A stretch of DNA of 64,000 bases from Rhizomys pruinosus (GCA_009823505.1 VZQC01000610.1:1650806-1714805), one strand, 5' to 3'. Counted from the first letter of the stretch, positions 11,336 through 21,606 are shown. Notes: generated from the sequence alone by a model not told the origin. Translations and numbers: made by a program.

Positions 11336-11560
11336 AGGAGCTAGAGAGAGGGCTTGGTGGTTAAGAGCACTGGCTGCTCTTGCAGAGGACCTGGGTTCAA
11401 ATCCCATAACCCACATGGCAGCTAACAACTGTCTATAACTCCAGTTCCAGGGAATCTAATGCCCTCTTCTGGCCTTCACAGACATTGCTCGATATGGGTC
11501 CACTCACATACACACAGGCAACACACTCATACACAAAAAAATAAAAATAAAGAAAATAGT
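11336..11560 (+). mobile_element. B2 SINE, second of a tandem pair
   Basis: Starts ggagctagagag, has the gcagaggacctgggttcaaa B-box region, ctccagttccaggg, cctcttctggcc and an A-rich tail to about 11560. It has no 17-bp duplication. Confidence 0.92.
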
Positions 11561-12209
11561 TAAAATTTAAACAAAGTAAAAATTTAAGTAAAAATAAAAA
11601 ATAAATTCCTCCTTATGAGCTATTTGCACACGGATCACCTCACACTCTGGGTATGTTAAGTGTTCTTTTTCCCATCACCTTGTTTAAAGATGCCACGGGT
11701 ATGCAGAGACAGTGAACAATGAAAAGCAGCAGCAGCTGCCGAGGGCGTTCTTCTCCACACCAGTGAGAGATTCATATTCTTAATAAAAGTGCCAGATTGT
11801 CACGTCTCACAGAGAATGAACATTATGGAGTTTTCTGTGATACGGCTGTGTTGGCTTGGGCTGTTGCTTCGATGATTGAATTAAATGAGTTTTTGTTGTA
11901 ATGAGACGGCTAATCAGAGGCTGATTGTTATGGATGATTGCCAGCCAATTGAGCTAAGTTTTGTTTTGTTTTCTTCTCTTTCCATTTGTTGTGATTCTGT
12001 GGACTGGAATGAATCTGCTCCACACTGACCCCAGAAAATCTCTCTGTTACCAAGAGTCAGATTTGGATTTGGGGTAAAAGGAATTGGCCCCAGCCTCACG
12101 TGGAGCTGATGGGATGTGTCTCTTGGTATTGTGGTTAAATGATATGGAGGTGTCTGCAAAGGTTAGTGTGTGGAAGGAGGAATGGAGAGAAGCAAGACCT
12201 GAGGTCAAG
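11561..12209. other. Single-copy stretch with a candidate conserved element
   Basis: 11760-11960 is AT-rich with dense homeodomain-like words (TTAAT, TAATCAG, GATTG, CCAATTGAG) and no repeat signature. It is a reasonable candidate for a conserved non-coding element; no direct evidence of function is visible. Confidence 0.4.
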
Positions 12210-12429
12210 GACTGGGGAAATGGTTCCTTCAATCAAGTGCTCTCGCCATGCAAGTGTGAGGTTCTGATTTTGATCCCCAGAACCCATGTAAAAGCTGGGC
12301 ACAGGTGCCGACTGAAGAGGTAAACAGATCCCTGGAGCTTACTGATTAGCCAGTCAGTGAGAGACTCTGTCAAAAAATAAGATGGAGAGTAACTAAAGAA
12401 AACTCCTGACATAGGTCCTTGGCCTCCAC
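12210..12429 (+). mobile_element. B4 (ID-B1 fusion) SINE
   Basis: ID-like head: actggggaaatggttcc, then atgcaagtgtgaggttc and gatccccagaaccca. It is followed by the B1-like part with agctgggcac and gagagactctgtc, then cctccacaggc and a CA tail. Confidence 0.85.
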
Positions 12430-12512
12430 AGGCACACACACACACATGCACACATACACACATGCACACATACACACATGCACACATACACACATGCACA
12501 CATACACACACA
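12430..12512. repeat. CA/(CACATACACACATG)n tract
   Basis: CA repeats followed by about five copies of a 14-bp acacatgcacacat-type unit, forming the tail of the preceding B4. Confidence 0.93.
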
Positions 12513-12778
12513 AGACGAGGTCAGACATGCTCATCTGAGAAGCCATATGGAAAGTAAGCTTCCACTCTTTGAAAGCTTCTCTTTGTCTCTGCAAAACCTA
12601 GGCAGGATCTGCCCTTCTGTCCATTCATTCAACAAGATTTTGATGTGTGCCCATTGAAGTAGAACACACATCATTCCCACTGTCCTGAGGTTCACTGTGC
12701 AGTAGAGGAGATGGCCAGGCACTGCTGTATGAGGGAGTGCATTTTGAGGGAGGTGTTTTTCTGGACAGAGAGAAGTGG
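12513..12778. other. Single-copy spacer
   Basis: Nothing recognised between the B4 tail and the 46-bp array. Confidence 0.5.
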
Positions 12779-13523
12779 TTCAGGAGAAGGACTGCGATCA
12801 CTGGATGATCTTGTTAGGAGCACTGTCAGGAGAAGGACTGTGATGACTGGATGATCTTGTTAGGAGCACTGTCAGGAGAAGGACTGTGATGACTGGATAA
12901 CCTTGTTAGGAGCACTGTCAGGAGAAGGACTGTGATGACTGGATGATCTTGTTAGGAGCACTGTCAGGAGAAGGACTGTGATGACTGGATGATCTTGTTA
13001 GGAGCACTGTCAGGAGAAGGACTGTGATGACTGGATGATCTTGTTAGGAGCACTGTCAGGAGAAGGACTGTGATGACTGGATGATCTTGTTAGGAGCACT
13101 GTCAGGAGAAGGACTGTGATGACTGGATGATCTTGTTAGGAGCACTGTCAGGAGAAGGACTGTGATGACTGGATGATCTTGTTAGGAGCACTGTCAGGAG
13201 AAGGACTGTGATGACTGGATGATCTTGTTAGGAGCACTGTCAGGAGAAGGACTGTGATGACTGGATGATCTTGTTAGGAGCACTGTCAGGAGAAGGACTG
13301 TGATGACTGGATGATCTTGTTAGGAGCACTGTCAGGAGAAGGACTGTGATGACTGGATGATCTTGTTAGGAGCACTGTCAGGAGAAGGACTGTGATGACT
13401 GGATAATCTTGTTAGGAGCACTGTCAGGAGAAGGACTGTGATGACTGGATGATCTTGTTAGGAGCACTGTCAGGAGAAGGACTGTGATGACTGGATGATC
13501 TTGTTAGGAGCACTGTCAGGAGA
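12779..13523. repeat. 46-bp minisatellite, 16 almost identical copies
   Basis: Sixteen units of exactly 46 bp span 12779-13514, plus 9 bases of a seventeenth. Units 2, 4-13, 15 and 16 are identical. Unit 1 has four changes, unit 3 has two (gataacc) and unit 14 has one (gataatc). No unit has an insertion or deletion. Such uniformity implies very recent amplification or ongoing homogenisation. The array is closed to translation by in-unit stops. Confidence 0.99.
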
Positions 13524-13865
13524 TCGGGATGAAGTGAAATGGGACTGGGGCCTTCTAGGAGACATCAGGGAAGGGAAGGGGCCCAATTTTCATTTTTAGG
13601 ATGATCTTTCTCACTGTCACAGGATGAAGACATAGACACTTGTTCTGACCGACCAGTTGTGGAACTTTGTAATCATCTCCATCTGTTGCAGAAAGAAGCT
13701 TTTTTGGGTGGTGAGAGGTATATTTGTCAGGCTAGTCCAGATGTCTCAGGCAGGATGAGCAGGAGGGGGCTGGAGTAAGATGGGGGTCTCAGGGAAAGGG
13801 GGGAATGGAAACAACCGAGGGTCTGACCAGCTAAGCGGAGTCAGTGTGAGCCTTGTAGCAGAAAA
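13524..13865. other. Single-copy spacer
   Basis: No feature recognised; moderately G-rich at 13755-13805. Confidence 0.5.
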
Positions 13866-14181
13866 GGCTGATTTTTCTTGTCAACTTGACTGGGCTTTAA
13901 ATCACCATGGAAACACACATCTGGGGGTACTTACCATGAATGTGAGCAGCACCATCCTGAGTCCTGGACTGAATAAAAAGAAGAGATGAACTGAGCACCA
14001 GCACTCTCCTCTCTGTGCTTCCTGACTGTGGGTGTCATGTGACCAGCAGCCTCTCGCTCCTTTCTTGCTTTCTCTGCCATGACAGACTGTACCCTCAAAC
14101 TGTGAGCGCAAATGAGTCCTTTGCTCCTTAAGTCTCTTTTACTAGGTATTTTGTCACGCCAATAAGAAAGTAACTAAGACA
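13866..14181 (+). mobile_element. URR1-like rodent repeat
   Basis: Runs from ttttcttgtcaacttgactg through gagcaccagcactctc, cttcctgactgtggg, ctcaaactgtgagc to gtaactaagaca. The middle part is shortened compared with the copies at 32431 and 34726. It is non-coding and carries no transposase. Confidence 0.7.
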
Positions 14182-14430
14182 CTAAGTTTTTTCTAGTTTT
14201 TGAATCCTTTAGTTTCTTAGATTCTGGAAACATAAACAATTAAACTCATCCCTTGTGGGCAAACACATCCCTTGGTTGAAATCACATCCGACTCCAGGGG
14301 AAGCGACATGATCCGCTTAGACTGTTTTCCTGATAGGAATAATGAAACGTTTTCTTTCTGACTTTAGCCCAGCAGCTAAAGACCCTTGTCAGCAAGCCTC
14401 AGTGTCTCAATAATGCAAACGCCATCAAGG

Positions 14431-14610
14431 CAGGTGTGATGGGGAAACTGGTGGTCTACAAGACTGGATCTGGAATCACCATGGAGACAAGCCTCCAGGC
14501 ACATCTGTGAGGGAGTTTCTAGAATAGGTTGATGGAGGTGGGAGGACCCACCCTGAATGGAGGCTGGGGCTCCTGAGTGTGTAAAAGGGAAACAGTGAGC
14601 TGAACACCAG
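14431..14610 (+). mobile_element. URR1-like repeat, 5' part of a split copy
   Basis: Contains ggtgggaggacccaccctgaatgg-type sequence and ends agctgaacaccag. In other copies this point continues into cactctc...cttcctgactg, and here that continuation appears only at 14964, after a foreign element. Confidence 0.7.
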
Positions 14611-14963
14611 TGTGCTGGTTTTTCCTGTTACTGTGATAAAATACTCTGAGAAAGGCAACTTAATGGAGAAAGGGTTTAATCTGGTTCATACTTTGTGTTA
14701 CAGTCTATCATGGCAGGGAAGTCCTGGGCCAGGAGCTTGGAAGGAGCTGCTCACATCGAATCTGCAGTCCAGAGCAAAGAGCAATGAATACAGGCTTGCA
14801 TCTCAGCTGTTTCCCTTACTCCATTCATGCAGACCAGATCTCCTGCGTGGGGAATAGCCATGCCCACAATTAAGAGGGGTCTTCCTATATCAGTTAATCA
14901 AAATAAGCCCCCACAGACATCCCAGAGTGTTCCTCCCGGATGATTCTAGATCCTTAAATACAC
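14611..14963 (-). mobile_element. URR1-like repeat nested inside another copy
   Basis: Opposite-oriented copy: starts tgttactgtgataaaatact, then ggagaaagggtttaatctgg and ends gatgattctagatcc. It interrupts the plus-strand copy between its ggaccagca and ctgcttcctgac words. Confidence 0.7.
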
Positions 14964-15152
14964 GCTCACCATCAGCACGCACCACTCTGCTGCCTGACTG
15001 TGGGCACAGTGTGACCAGCTGCCTCCTGCTGCTCTTACCGTGTGTTCCTTCCTGCTGTTCCAGAACCCTAGAACTGTGAGCCAAAATAAACTTTCCTTCT
15101 TCAAGTGGCTGTGGTCAGGTTTTTCATCACAGCATCAGAAACTAACTAATAG
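14964..15152 (+). mobile_element. URR1-like repeat, 3' part of a split copy
   Basis: Resumes with accactctgctgcctgactg, then gtgaccagctgcctcctgct, aactgtgagccaaaataaac and ends gaaactaactaatag. It completes the copy started at 14431. Confidence 0.7.
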
Positions 15153-15411
15153 AGCAGGGTCCTCAGCTTTACTCATCTGCAAAAGCACACTGTGTCATGA
15201 CTCAGACCCCATATGCACATGTTAGGCTACAGTATCCTACAACACATATTCACATACGTCCCTATGAATATATATGCACCCTGGCACATTTATATCTGAA
15301 ATAAAGTTTCACAAGAGAATATTGACTTTGACACAACTAACCTTTTGATGTGTCTTATCCTTGAATTCCGGAAGGCGACTAAAGGAAGCTGAGCTAACGT
15401 CAAGACTCCCG

Positions 15412-15600
15412 CAGGGGGCTGGGGAAATGGCTCAGTGTTTAAAGGGATTGCCCTGCAGTCATGAGGGCCGAAGGTCGGATCCCCGGAAAACAATATAAAA
15501 TGATGGGGAGGCATAATGGTCCTCCTATATTTCCAACACTGGAAGATGGAGACAGGTGATCCCCAAAACAAACTGTCTAGCCACACTAGCCATGATGGGG
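15412..15600 (+). mobile_element. B4 (ID-B1 fusion) SINE, degraded
   Basis: ggggctggggaaatggctca starts the tRNA-like head; cggatccccggaaaaca follows, then a degraded B1-like part. Confidence 0.7.
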
Positions 15601-15657
15601 GGTTTTATTGAAGGAACTTGCCTTAACGAATATGGTGGAAGAATAATCAAAGATGAT

Positions 15658-15798
15658 TCCCTGCCAAGCACGTTTAATCCCAGCACTCAGGAGGCAGAGG
15701 CAGGTGGGTCTCTAGGGGTTCGAGGCCATCCAGGTCCTACAGTGATTTCCAGGCCAGCCAGGGATACATAGTGAGACCCTGTCTCAAAAAAACATTTT
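15658..15798 (+). mobile_element. B1 SINE
   Basis: aatcccagcactcaggaggc, ggcaggtgggtctc and ccagccagggatacatagtg lead to gagaccctgtctc with a short A-tail. The 5' end is degraded. Confidence 0.9.
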
Positions 15799-16485
15799 GG
15801 TAAAAAGGTGATTCCCAGCATCAAACTCAGACCTTCCAAGAGCACATTGAAAAAAATCCCCAAAGGCATTAGAAGTTGAAAAAAAACCCTCAGGCCTTCA
15901 TATGTATGCACACATGCATACACACATAGCCACACACATGTGCATTTTCACACATGAAAAAAAAACATGCATACTCACACATGTGTAACATACACACACA
16001 AATAGAAATTTTAAAAATAAGTCATACACAGCCCATAAGCTCTTTTGAAGGAAACAGGCGTTGAAAGATGCAGTGGAGCAGCTTCTGAGAAGCTGCAGGG
16101 GAGTGCCCAGGCCAGATGCCAGCTTGGCCCACAGCTGTTCATTGCAGTTTGGACAGGCAGTGAGAACTGGAAGGGTTGGCCACCAAAGCCGAGAAAGGGG
16201 CTGCTGACTAGCCACACTGCTGTAAGGATGAGTTCTCCCCTGGCATCCCGGACCCTAGCACCAATGTTCCCTTCCCTGGGAGCTCCTGTATCACCAGGCC
16301 AGCAGGTGCCCTGCCTGCCGACAACCTACCTTTGGTTACACTCAGGCAGAGGCAGAAGGAACTTTTCATAGCTTGTTAATCACCCGCCTCTCTATTAATC
16401 CTGATCATGGTAAGAGCTAGTTTTCTAACAATGGCTAATTGGAAGGGAAACTATGGGTGATACTAGGGAAAGGATGGGTCATGGG
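15799..16485. other. CA-rich patch and single-copy sequence
   Basis: 15898-16005 is a degenerate CACATG/CACACA tract. 16006-16485 shows nothing recognisable; the 105-108-codon frames on both strands here overlap and look like chance. Confidence 0.5.
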
Positions 16486-16846
16486 TGTTATGGTTTGAGT
16501 GTGAAATATCTGCCATAGGCACACGTTTGGTCTGTAGTTGGTGGTGCTTTTTGAGAAGGTTGTGGAACCTCTAGGTGATAGAGGGGAACAGGAGGAAGTG
16601 GAATCCTGGGGGTGGGCATTAACGTTTTATTGACAGCTCCCACTTCCTGTTCACTCAGCTTCTGGACAGCCGGTACAGAGTGACCAGACAGTGTCCTGCT
16701 CCTGCTGCCCTGCCTGCCCCACCCTGACCCTTCCCCTCCACAGTGTAAAGTACCCCCTCAAGCTATAAGACAGAGTAAACTTATCCTCCCTTAAGTAGCG
16801 TCTTGTCAGGTACTTGGTCACTGTATAAGTTACTTTAACTGATACA
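16486..16846 (+). mobile_element. MT-like MaLR solo LTR
   Basis: Starts tgttatggtttgagtgtgaa and ends aactgataca (TG...CA), about 360 bp. It has the usual order for rodent MaLR LTRs: ggcacacgtttgg, ggtggtgctttttg, ggaggaagtgg, gggggtgggc, a ctcaagc word near the 3' end and a poly-A-signal-like region. No internal viral sequence flanks it. A second copy lies at 24160-24517. Confidence 0.7.
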
Positions 16847-17454
16847 AGATGCACTACGTCAGCCATGTTTACTGGCATGAGCCAGTCAGATCCCACAGGC
16901 CACACAAGCTGACTGAGCACATAGCAAGCTTATTGGTTCTGAGCTGAACTCATGACAAAAGAGGAATGTGTTTGTGTTTTGAGTGAATCCTTAGGTCAAT
17001 GGTTGAAAAACTTAAGAGATAAAAGACACCAAATAAATATTTTCCTCTCTTATGCCAGGAGGCTTTGTCGTGATTCTTCTTCTCTGCCACAGGCAACACA
17101 GTGATGAGTGTGCCCTGCTCCAATAAAGCTTTATTTACCACAGTCACAAGTGGACTGGGCTTGGAGAATGGTTTCTGCACCCCTGGCTTCGAGCATGGAT
17201 CTTTCCTATATGGGGCTCACACACTTCTCACTTCTCTGTTATAGATCATGTAGGAGAAGTCTCTGAGCTAGGGTCTGTCAAGCTTGCACTTCAAGCTTTG
17301 CATCGGGGAGTCTTCTTTGAGGGGAGGTCCTCTGCATCACAAGAGGTTTCACAGCATCTCTGACCTCTCCCCACTTAAAGGCATCTCCTTCCCTTAGTTC
17401 ATTTTTTCTAAGATTTGTTTACTTAATTTATTTTATTTAACTGTACATGTGACT
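16847..17454. other. Single-copy stretch
   Basis: No feature recognised. Confidence 0.5.
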
Positions 17455-17915
17455 GCATGAACTTATGTGTACCACATGTACACAGGTGCCCATGGAGGCC
17501 AGAAGATAGCATTGGTTCACTGGAGCTGGAGAGAGAGGTGGTTATGAATCCTCTGGTATGGGTACTGGGAACTGAACTCTAATCTTTTTTTTTTTTTTTT
17601 TTTTTTTTTTTTGAGACAGGGTCTCCCTATAGCCCCAGCTGGCCTGGAACTCACTCTATAGACCAGGCTAGCCTTGAACTCACAGAGATCTGCCTGCCTT
17701 TGCCTCACAAGTGCTGAGATTAAAGGCGTGCACCACCATGCCTGGCTTAAAGACGGTTCTTGGCCACAATGTGGGTGCTGGGAATCAAACCCAGGTCCTC
17801 TGCAAGAGCAGTCGGTGCTCTTAACCGCTGAGCCATCTCTCCAGCCCCCAAAACTCTGGTCTTTTACAAGAGCAACACATACTCTTGTCCATTGAGTAGT
17901 CTCTCCAGCCCTTAG
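17455..17915 (-). mobile_element. Older B2 SINE split by a later insertion
   Basis: The 3' half (gcccatggaggccagaagat to gtactgggaactgaactct, 17455-17580) and the 5' head (tttacaagagcaacacatac to gtctctccagccc, 17862-17915) are two pieces of one reverse-oriented B2. Between them sits the composite SINE at 17589-17851. Confidence 0.8.
17589..17851 (-). mobile_element. Composite B2-B1 SINE (copy 1)
   Basis: On the minus strand, a B2 head of about 100 bp (17751-17851: ggctggagagatggctcagc, B-box-like ggtttgattcc, cagcacccac, aagaaccgtct) joins through tta to a complete B1 (5' end at 17747). It ends in an A-tail seen as poly-T at 17586-17612. The whole unit, not the parts, is flanked by a near-perfect 14-bp repeat (aactctaatctttt at 17575-17588, aactctggtctttt at 17852-17865). 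The same junction occurs at 31182-31452. Confidence 0.85.
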
Positions 17916-18223
17916 CTCCCCTACTTCTTGATGTCCAGAGACTTGGGCAGAAACCCCAGATTCCCCCAGGCAGGGTATAGGGAAGGCAAATCCTCTTCTG
18001 TGAAGAACACCTACTTTAAACCCTCACCACTGTGTCTCTTCTTTGTTGCATTTGGCCAAGATGAGTGGTGTCTGCTTGTGGATTTGGAAGCACAGACCAC
18101 CTGAGGTTGCAGCTAAAAGAACAAATACAGCTTAAATCTTGATCTTCCATTTCTTGAGCAGAAACAAGAGGATTGTCAAGCCTGGTCCCTGGTCTAAGGC
18201 ATAGCTTTAAAAAAAGGAGTTTT

Positions 18224-18470
18224 GGGGTTGGAGAGATAGCCTAGCGGTTAAGAGCACTAACTGCTCTTGCAGAGGACCCAGGTTCAATCCCCAGCACCCA
18301 CATCGAGGCTAAGAACTGTCTGTAACTCCAATTCTAGGAGAACTCTAGTTCCAGGGGAATCCGACACCCTCTTCTTATCTCCATGGCATTGCACGACACA
18401 GGTGCACAACCCTACATGCAGACAGTACACTCATACACATACAAAAATAAATAAAATTTTTAAAAAAATT
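18224..18470 (+). mobile_element. Young-type B2 SINE with 17-bp internal duplication
   Basis: Complete B2 with gagagatagcctagcggtta, B-box-like ggttcaatccc, the duplicated aactccaattctaggag / aactctagttccagggg pair and an AATAAA-type tail. A perfect 14-bp target-site duplication, aaaaaaggagtttt, lies at 18210-18223 and 18471-18484. Confidence 0.97.
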
Positions 18471-18484
18471 AAAAAAGGAGTTTT

Positions 18485-19189
18485 AATATCAGTATTAGAG
18501 ATAAGAATTTGAAATGATCTCTGCTAGAGGGGTTTTAAACTAGGAAACAGGACTTAAGTGGGAGACAGCATTTCTTTTTTTTTTCCTTTATTTTTTTTTC
18601 TTTCTTTGTTTGGGAGGCAGCATTTCAAAGCAGGGTGCTTGGTACATGAGTTGCCTTGGGAGAAATCTCAAACCTAGCATTTTCTGGCTGTGATATCAGG
18701 ACATTATTGGCCTCTCTGTGCTCAGGTCCTCTGTCTGTCAAACTTTAATAGGTAGTGCTAATTCTAACCTGTTGAAGACTGAATGATGTCTAAGAGCAGT
18801 TAGACAATGTGTGGCCTTCATGAAGTCAGAACGCCTCGTGTTTGTCAATTAACATATGGAAAGTGAGAGTGAAAGCAAAGGCAGAGAGCAGGCAACTCTG
18901 GATCATTCCTTTAGGAACGCCGGAAGTGCTTAATTCAGAATGGAAAGCTGTGGACTGCGTGCGTGTGTCAACTGAGTGCATGAAAACCAACCCTGCTCCC
19001 TGACTTGCTCTAGAGGCACCTTGGGGAGATTGCTACTATGAGCCCCAGCCAGGGCATCCTGGGCAGACCTAGAAGAGCCCCTTGAGGTGGGCTATCTTGG
19101 GGCAGAGGGCTCTCTGCTCCTGCCCTGTGCTGCTGGACTGTCTGCTTTCTTGATAGACCCTTGAGGTTATAAGATTAAAAACCAGCCAG
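18485..19189. other. Single-copy stretch
   Basis: No feature recognised beyond short T-rich runs at 18575-18610. Confidence 0.5.
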
Positions 19190-19485
19190 TCCTGGTGACA
19201 CAGTCCTAGAATCTCAGCTGCTCTGGAGACTGAGGGAAGAAGGTCTTCAGTTCTCATCCTTCCTAGGCTACAGAGTCAGTTCAAGGGCAGCCTGAGTCAC
19301 AGAATGAATTCAAGGCCATCCTGGGCTACAGAGTGAGTTCAAGACTTGCCTTGGCTATTGACTGAGTTTAAGGCTAGCCTGGGCTACAGAGTAATTTCAA
19401 GACTTGCCTGGGCTACTGAATGAGTACAAGTCTTGCTTGGGCATAGAATGAGTTAAAGGCCTGCCTGGGAAACAGTAAAAAGACA
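19190..19485 (+). mobile_element. B1-like (7SL-derived) element with sevenfold 29-bp expansion
   Basis: An Alu/B1-like head (cctggtgacacagtcctaga, ctcagctgctctggagactg) is followed by seven tandem units at 19262, 19291, 19320, 19349, 19378, 19407 and 19436, six of 29 bp and the last of 28 bp. Each reads approximately cctgggctacagagtgagtt plus nine bases. The element ends cctgggaaacagtaaaaag. The period equals that of the known internal duplication of rodent B1. Confidence 0.85.
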
Positions 19486-20419
19486 ACTGCAGATAGAGCT
19501 AGCTCTATTATAGAGCACTTAACTGGTGTGCTTGAGGCTCAGTATCTAGCACAGGGAATAAAGGAAGACTACAGTCCTGTTGGTACCCCCCACACACACC
19601 TCTCTACCTGCTCTGCCAGGGTTGATGGTCTCTCAGGCCCTGGCCTCTGTGTCCTGAAACAGTCATACCATGTAACATGCTATTATCCCTTCTTGGTCAC
19701 AAAGGCCCAAAGACCATAGTTGGGGAAATTCAAGGTTAATCAGAGGGCAGCCAGGTTCTGCACTGCAGGAGTCCTTGAGCTCTTGATGGTCTGATGTGCA
19801 GGGGATCCATGGGGCTGGCTGGATAGAAGCATTTGTCTTCCTTCTATGGAACATGTGAACTTGTATTCCTGTGCAGCTTGACTTGTCTGCATCCCAGCCA
19901 AGAGCCAGTGTGGTGGCTCAGTGACCACAGGCTCTGTGTTTAGCCCTTGGTCCCTCTTGTCTCCTGTGTTGATGGCAGGTTCTACACCCCTGCTATGAGC
20001 CTCAAACATATATGCTATCCACAGCAGACTCAGAAAAGGCCCAGCCAGACTAGGAACAGAGCAGCAGGGCCTGGAACACCAAAGGGCCGGTAACATCCAG
20101 ATCCACCAAGAAGGACATAGGCCAGGCTCACATGGGACTCAAGATGGACCTTGAGCTCATCTGGACCGGAGATGGAATAGCAAGGGCATCAAACACCAAA
20201 GGGTCAGCGCTGGCTGGATCTATCCAGGAGCAGGCCTGGCTCCTGTGCACACTGTGACTCCCCAAGCATGCTTTTACCCAGCATCCTTTGAGTGATGAAA
20301 GTCCACCCAGTGCTGTATCCCTTCTTGACATCCTGAGACCAGGAGTCCCTCTGCATACACGGTCAGGCCATGGGATTATTTCTAGGAATGCTGCATCAAA
20401 TTAACCTAGACAGCCTGTG
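19486..20419. other. Single-copy stretch
   Basis: No repeat or gene recognised. The 118-codon minus frame at 19740-20096 has no known domain. Around 20000-20230 two imperfect copies of a caaacaccaaagggtcagc-like word occur (about 20078 and 20190), hinting at a local duplication. Confidence 0.45.
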
Positions 20420-20797
20420 AATTAGCTACTGTACTTGTTGCTATGATAAAACACCATGACAAAAGCAACTTAAGGAGGGAAGTGTTTATTCTAACTGACA
20501 ATTTGAGGTTACAGTCCATCGTGGTGGGGAAGGCATGGTGGCGGGAGCCTGAGACAGCTGGTTACATTGTGTCTACAGTCAGGAAGTGGAGAGAAAGGAG
20601 TGCTGGTGCTCAGCTGGCCCCTCATTTCTGTTCAGTTCAGGACCCCAGCCCATGGGAATGTGCCACCCCCATTCAGGGTGGCTCTTCTAATGTTGGTTAA
20701 GCTAACTAGACAGTCCCTCACAGACACACACACAGATTTGTTTCCACGGTGATTCTAGATCATGTTAGGTTGACAGCCCCAATTAACCATCACAGCC
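20420..20797 (-). mobile_element. URR1-like rodent repeat
   Basis: Starts tgttgctatgataaaacacc and agcaacttaaggagggaagt; ends acggtgattctagatcatgt then taggttgacag. It is nearly full length in reverse orientation. Confidence 0.7.
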
Positions 20798-21382
20798 TAA
20801 AATAACAAAAACGTGGTACCTCAACAGTCTGGAAGACAGAATCCTCGGACTCTACTGGAAGCCCTGGAAGGAGGTTCCTTCTCTGTTCCCAGCTTCTGCT
20901 GGCTCGGGGAATCCTTGGTTTGGGGCAGCAGCTCTCTAATCCCTACTTCCACCTCCACCTGTCCTGGCCCAGTTGTCCTTGGGGTCTCTTTGAAGGGTAC
21001 TGTCACTGGTATAAGGACGAACCAGATAATTCCAGCAATCAGTGGTTTAATTGCTTCCACAAAAACTCTTTTTCCAAGTATAGCCATATCCCAGTTTCCC
21101 AGATATAAACGTAGTGTGTGGGTCACACTCAACCTGCTGGAGGTCCTGTTTTCTTGAAAAACTTTCTGAGCACCACCAACTTAATTGACAGCTTGGGTCC
21201 TGGGTGCACGTGTTGCCTTGTGAAGCCCCTCTGCTATAAAACTGCAGCTGTGGGCCCTAAACTAGAGTGGGTGTGTAAGTTGACTGAAGGCCGTCATGTC
21301 TCCCCAGGGTCATACCATGGATTGTTGGACTGGGCAAGTGTAGAGAGGACCTGAAATCATGCCTTTTTAGACATTCCAAGAT
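20798..21382. other. Single-copy stretch
   Basis: No feature recognised. The frames at 20813-21157 (+) and 20821-21132 (-) are mutual shadows without domains. Confidence 0.5.
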
Positions 21383-21605
21383 TGGGGAAATAGTTCAGTT
21401 GTTAAAGTGCAAGCATGAGAACTCGAGTTCAGACTCCAAGCACCTGTTTAAAAAGCATGTGTATAGTGTGTGCGTTTAATTACAGAACTGGGGAGGAAGA
21501 AACTGAAGGATCCGTGCAGCTCCCTGGCCAGCCAGCCTGGCCTACTTGTCTAGCTCAGGGTTCAGTGAACAACCGTCTCAAAAACTAAGGTGGATGGCAC
21601 CTGAG
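21383..21605 (+). mobile_element. B4 (ID-B1 fusion) SINE
   Basis: ttggggaaatagttcagttg head, then gagttcagactccaagcacc, a B1-like middle (ggccagccagcctggcctac), ctcaaaaactaaggtggatg and a CA tail. Confidence 0.85.
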
Positions 21606-21606
21606 G

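Noticed and set aside
17751..17850. Possible tRNA gene (A- and B-box-like words)
   Set aside because: The sequence is the tRNA-derived head of B2; no cloverleaf with an anticodon arm of a functional tRNA is evident. The same applies to other B2, B3 and B4 heads.
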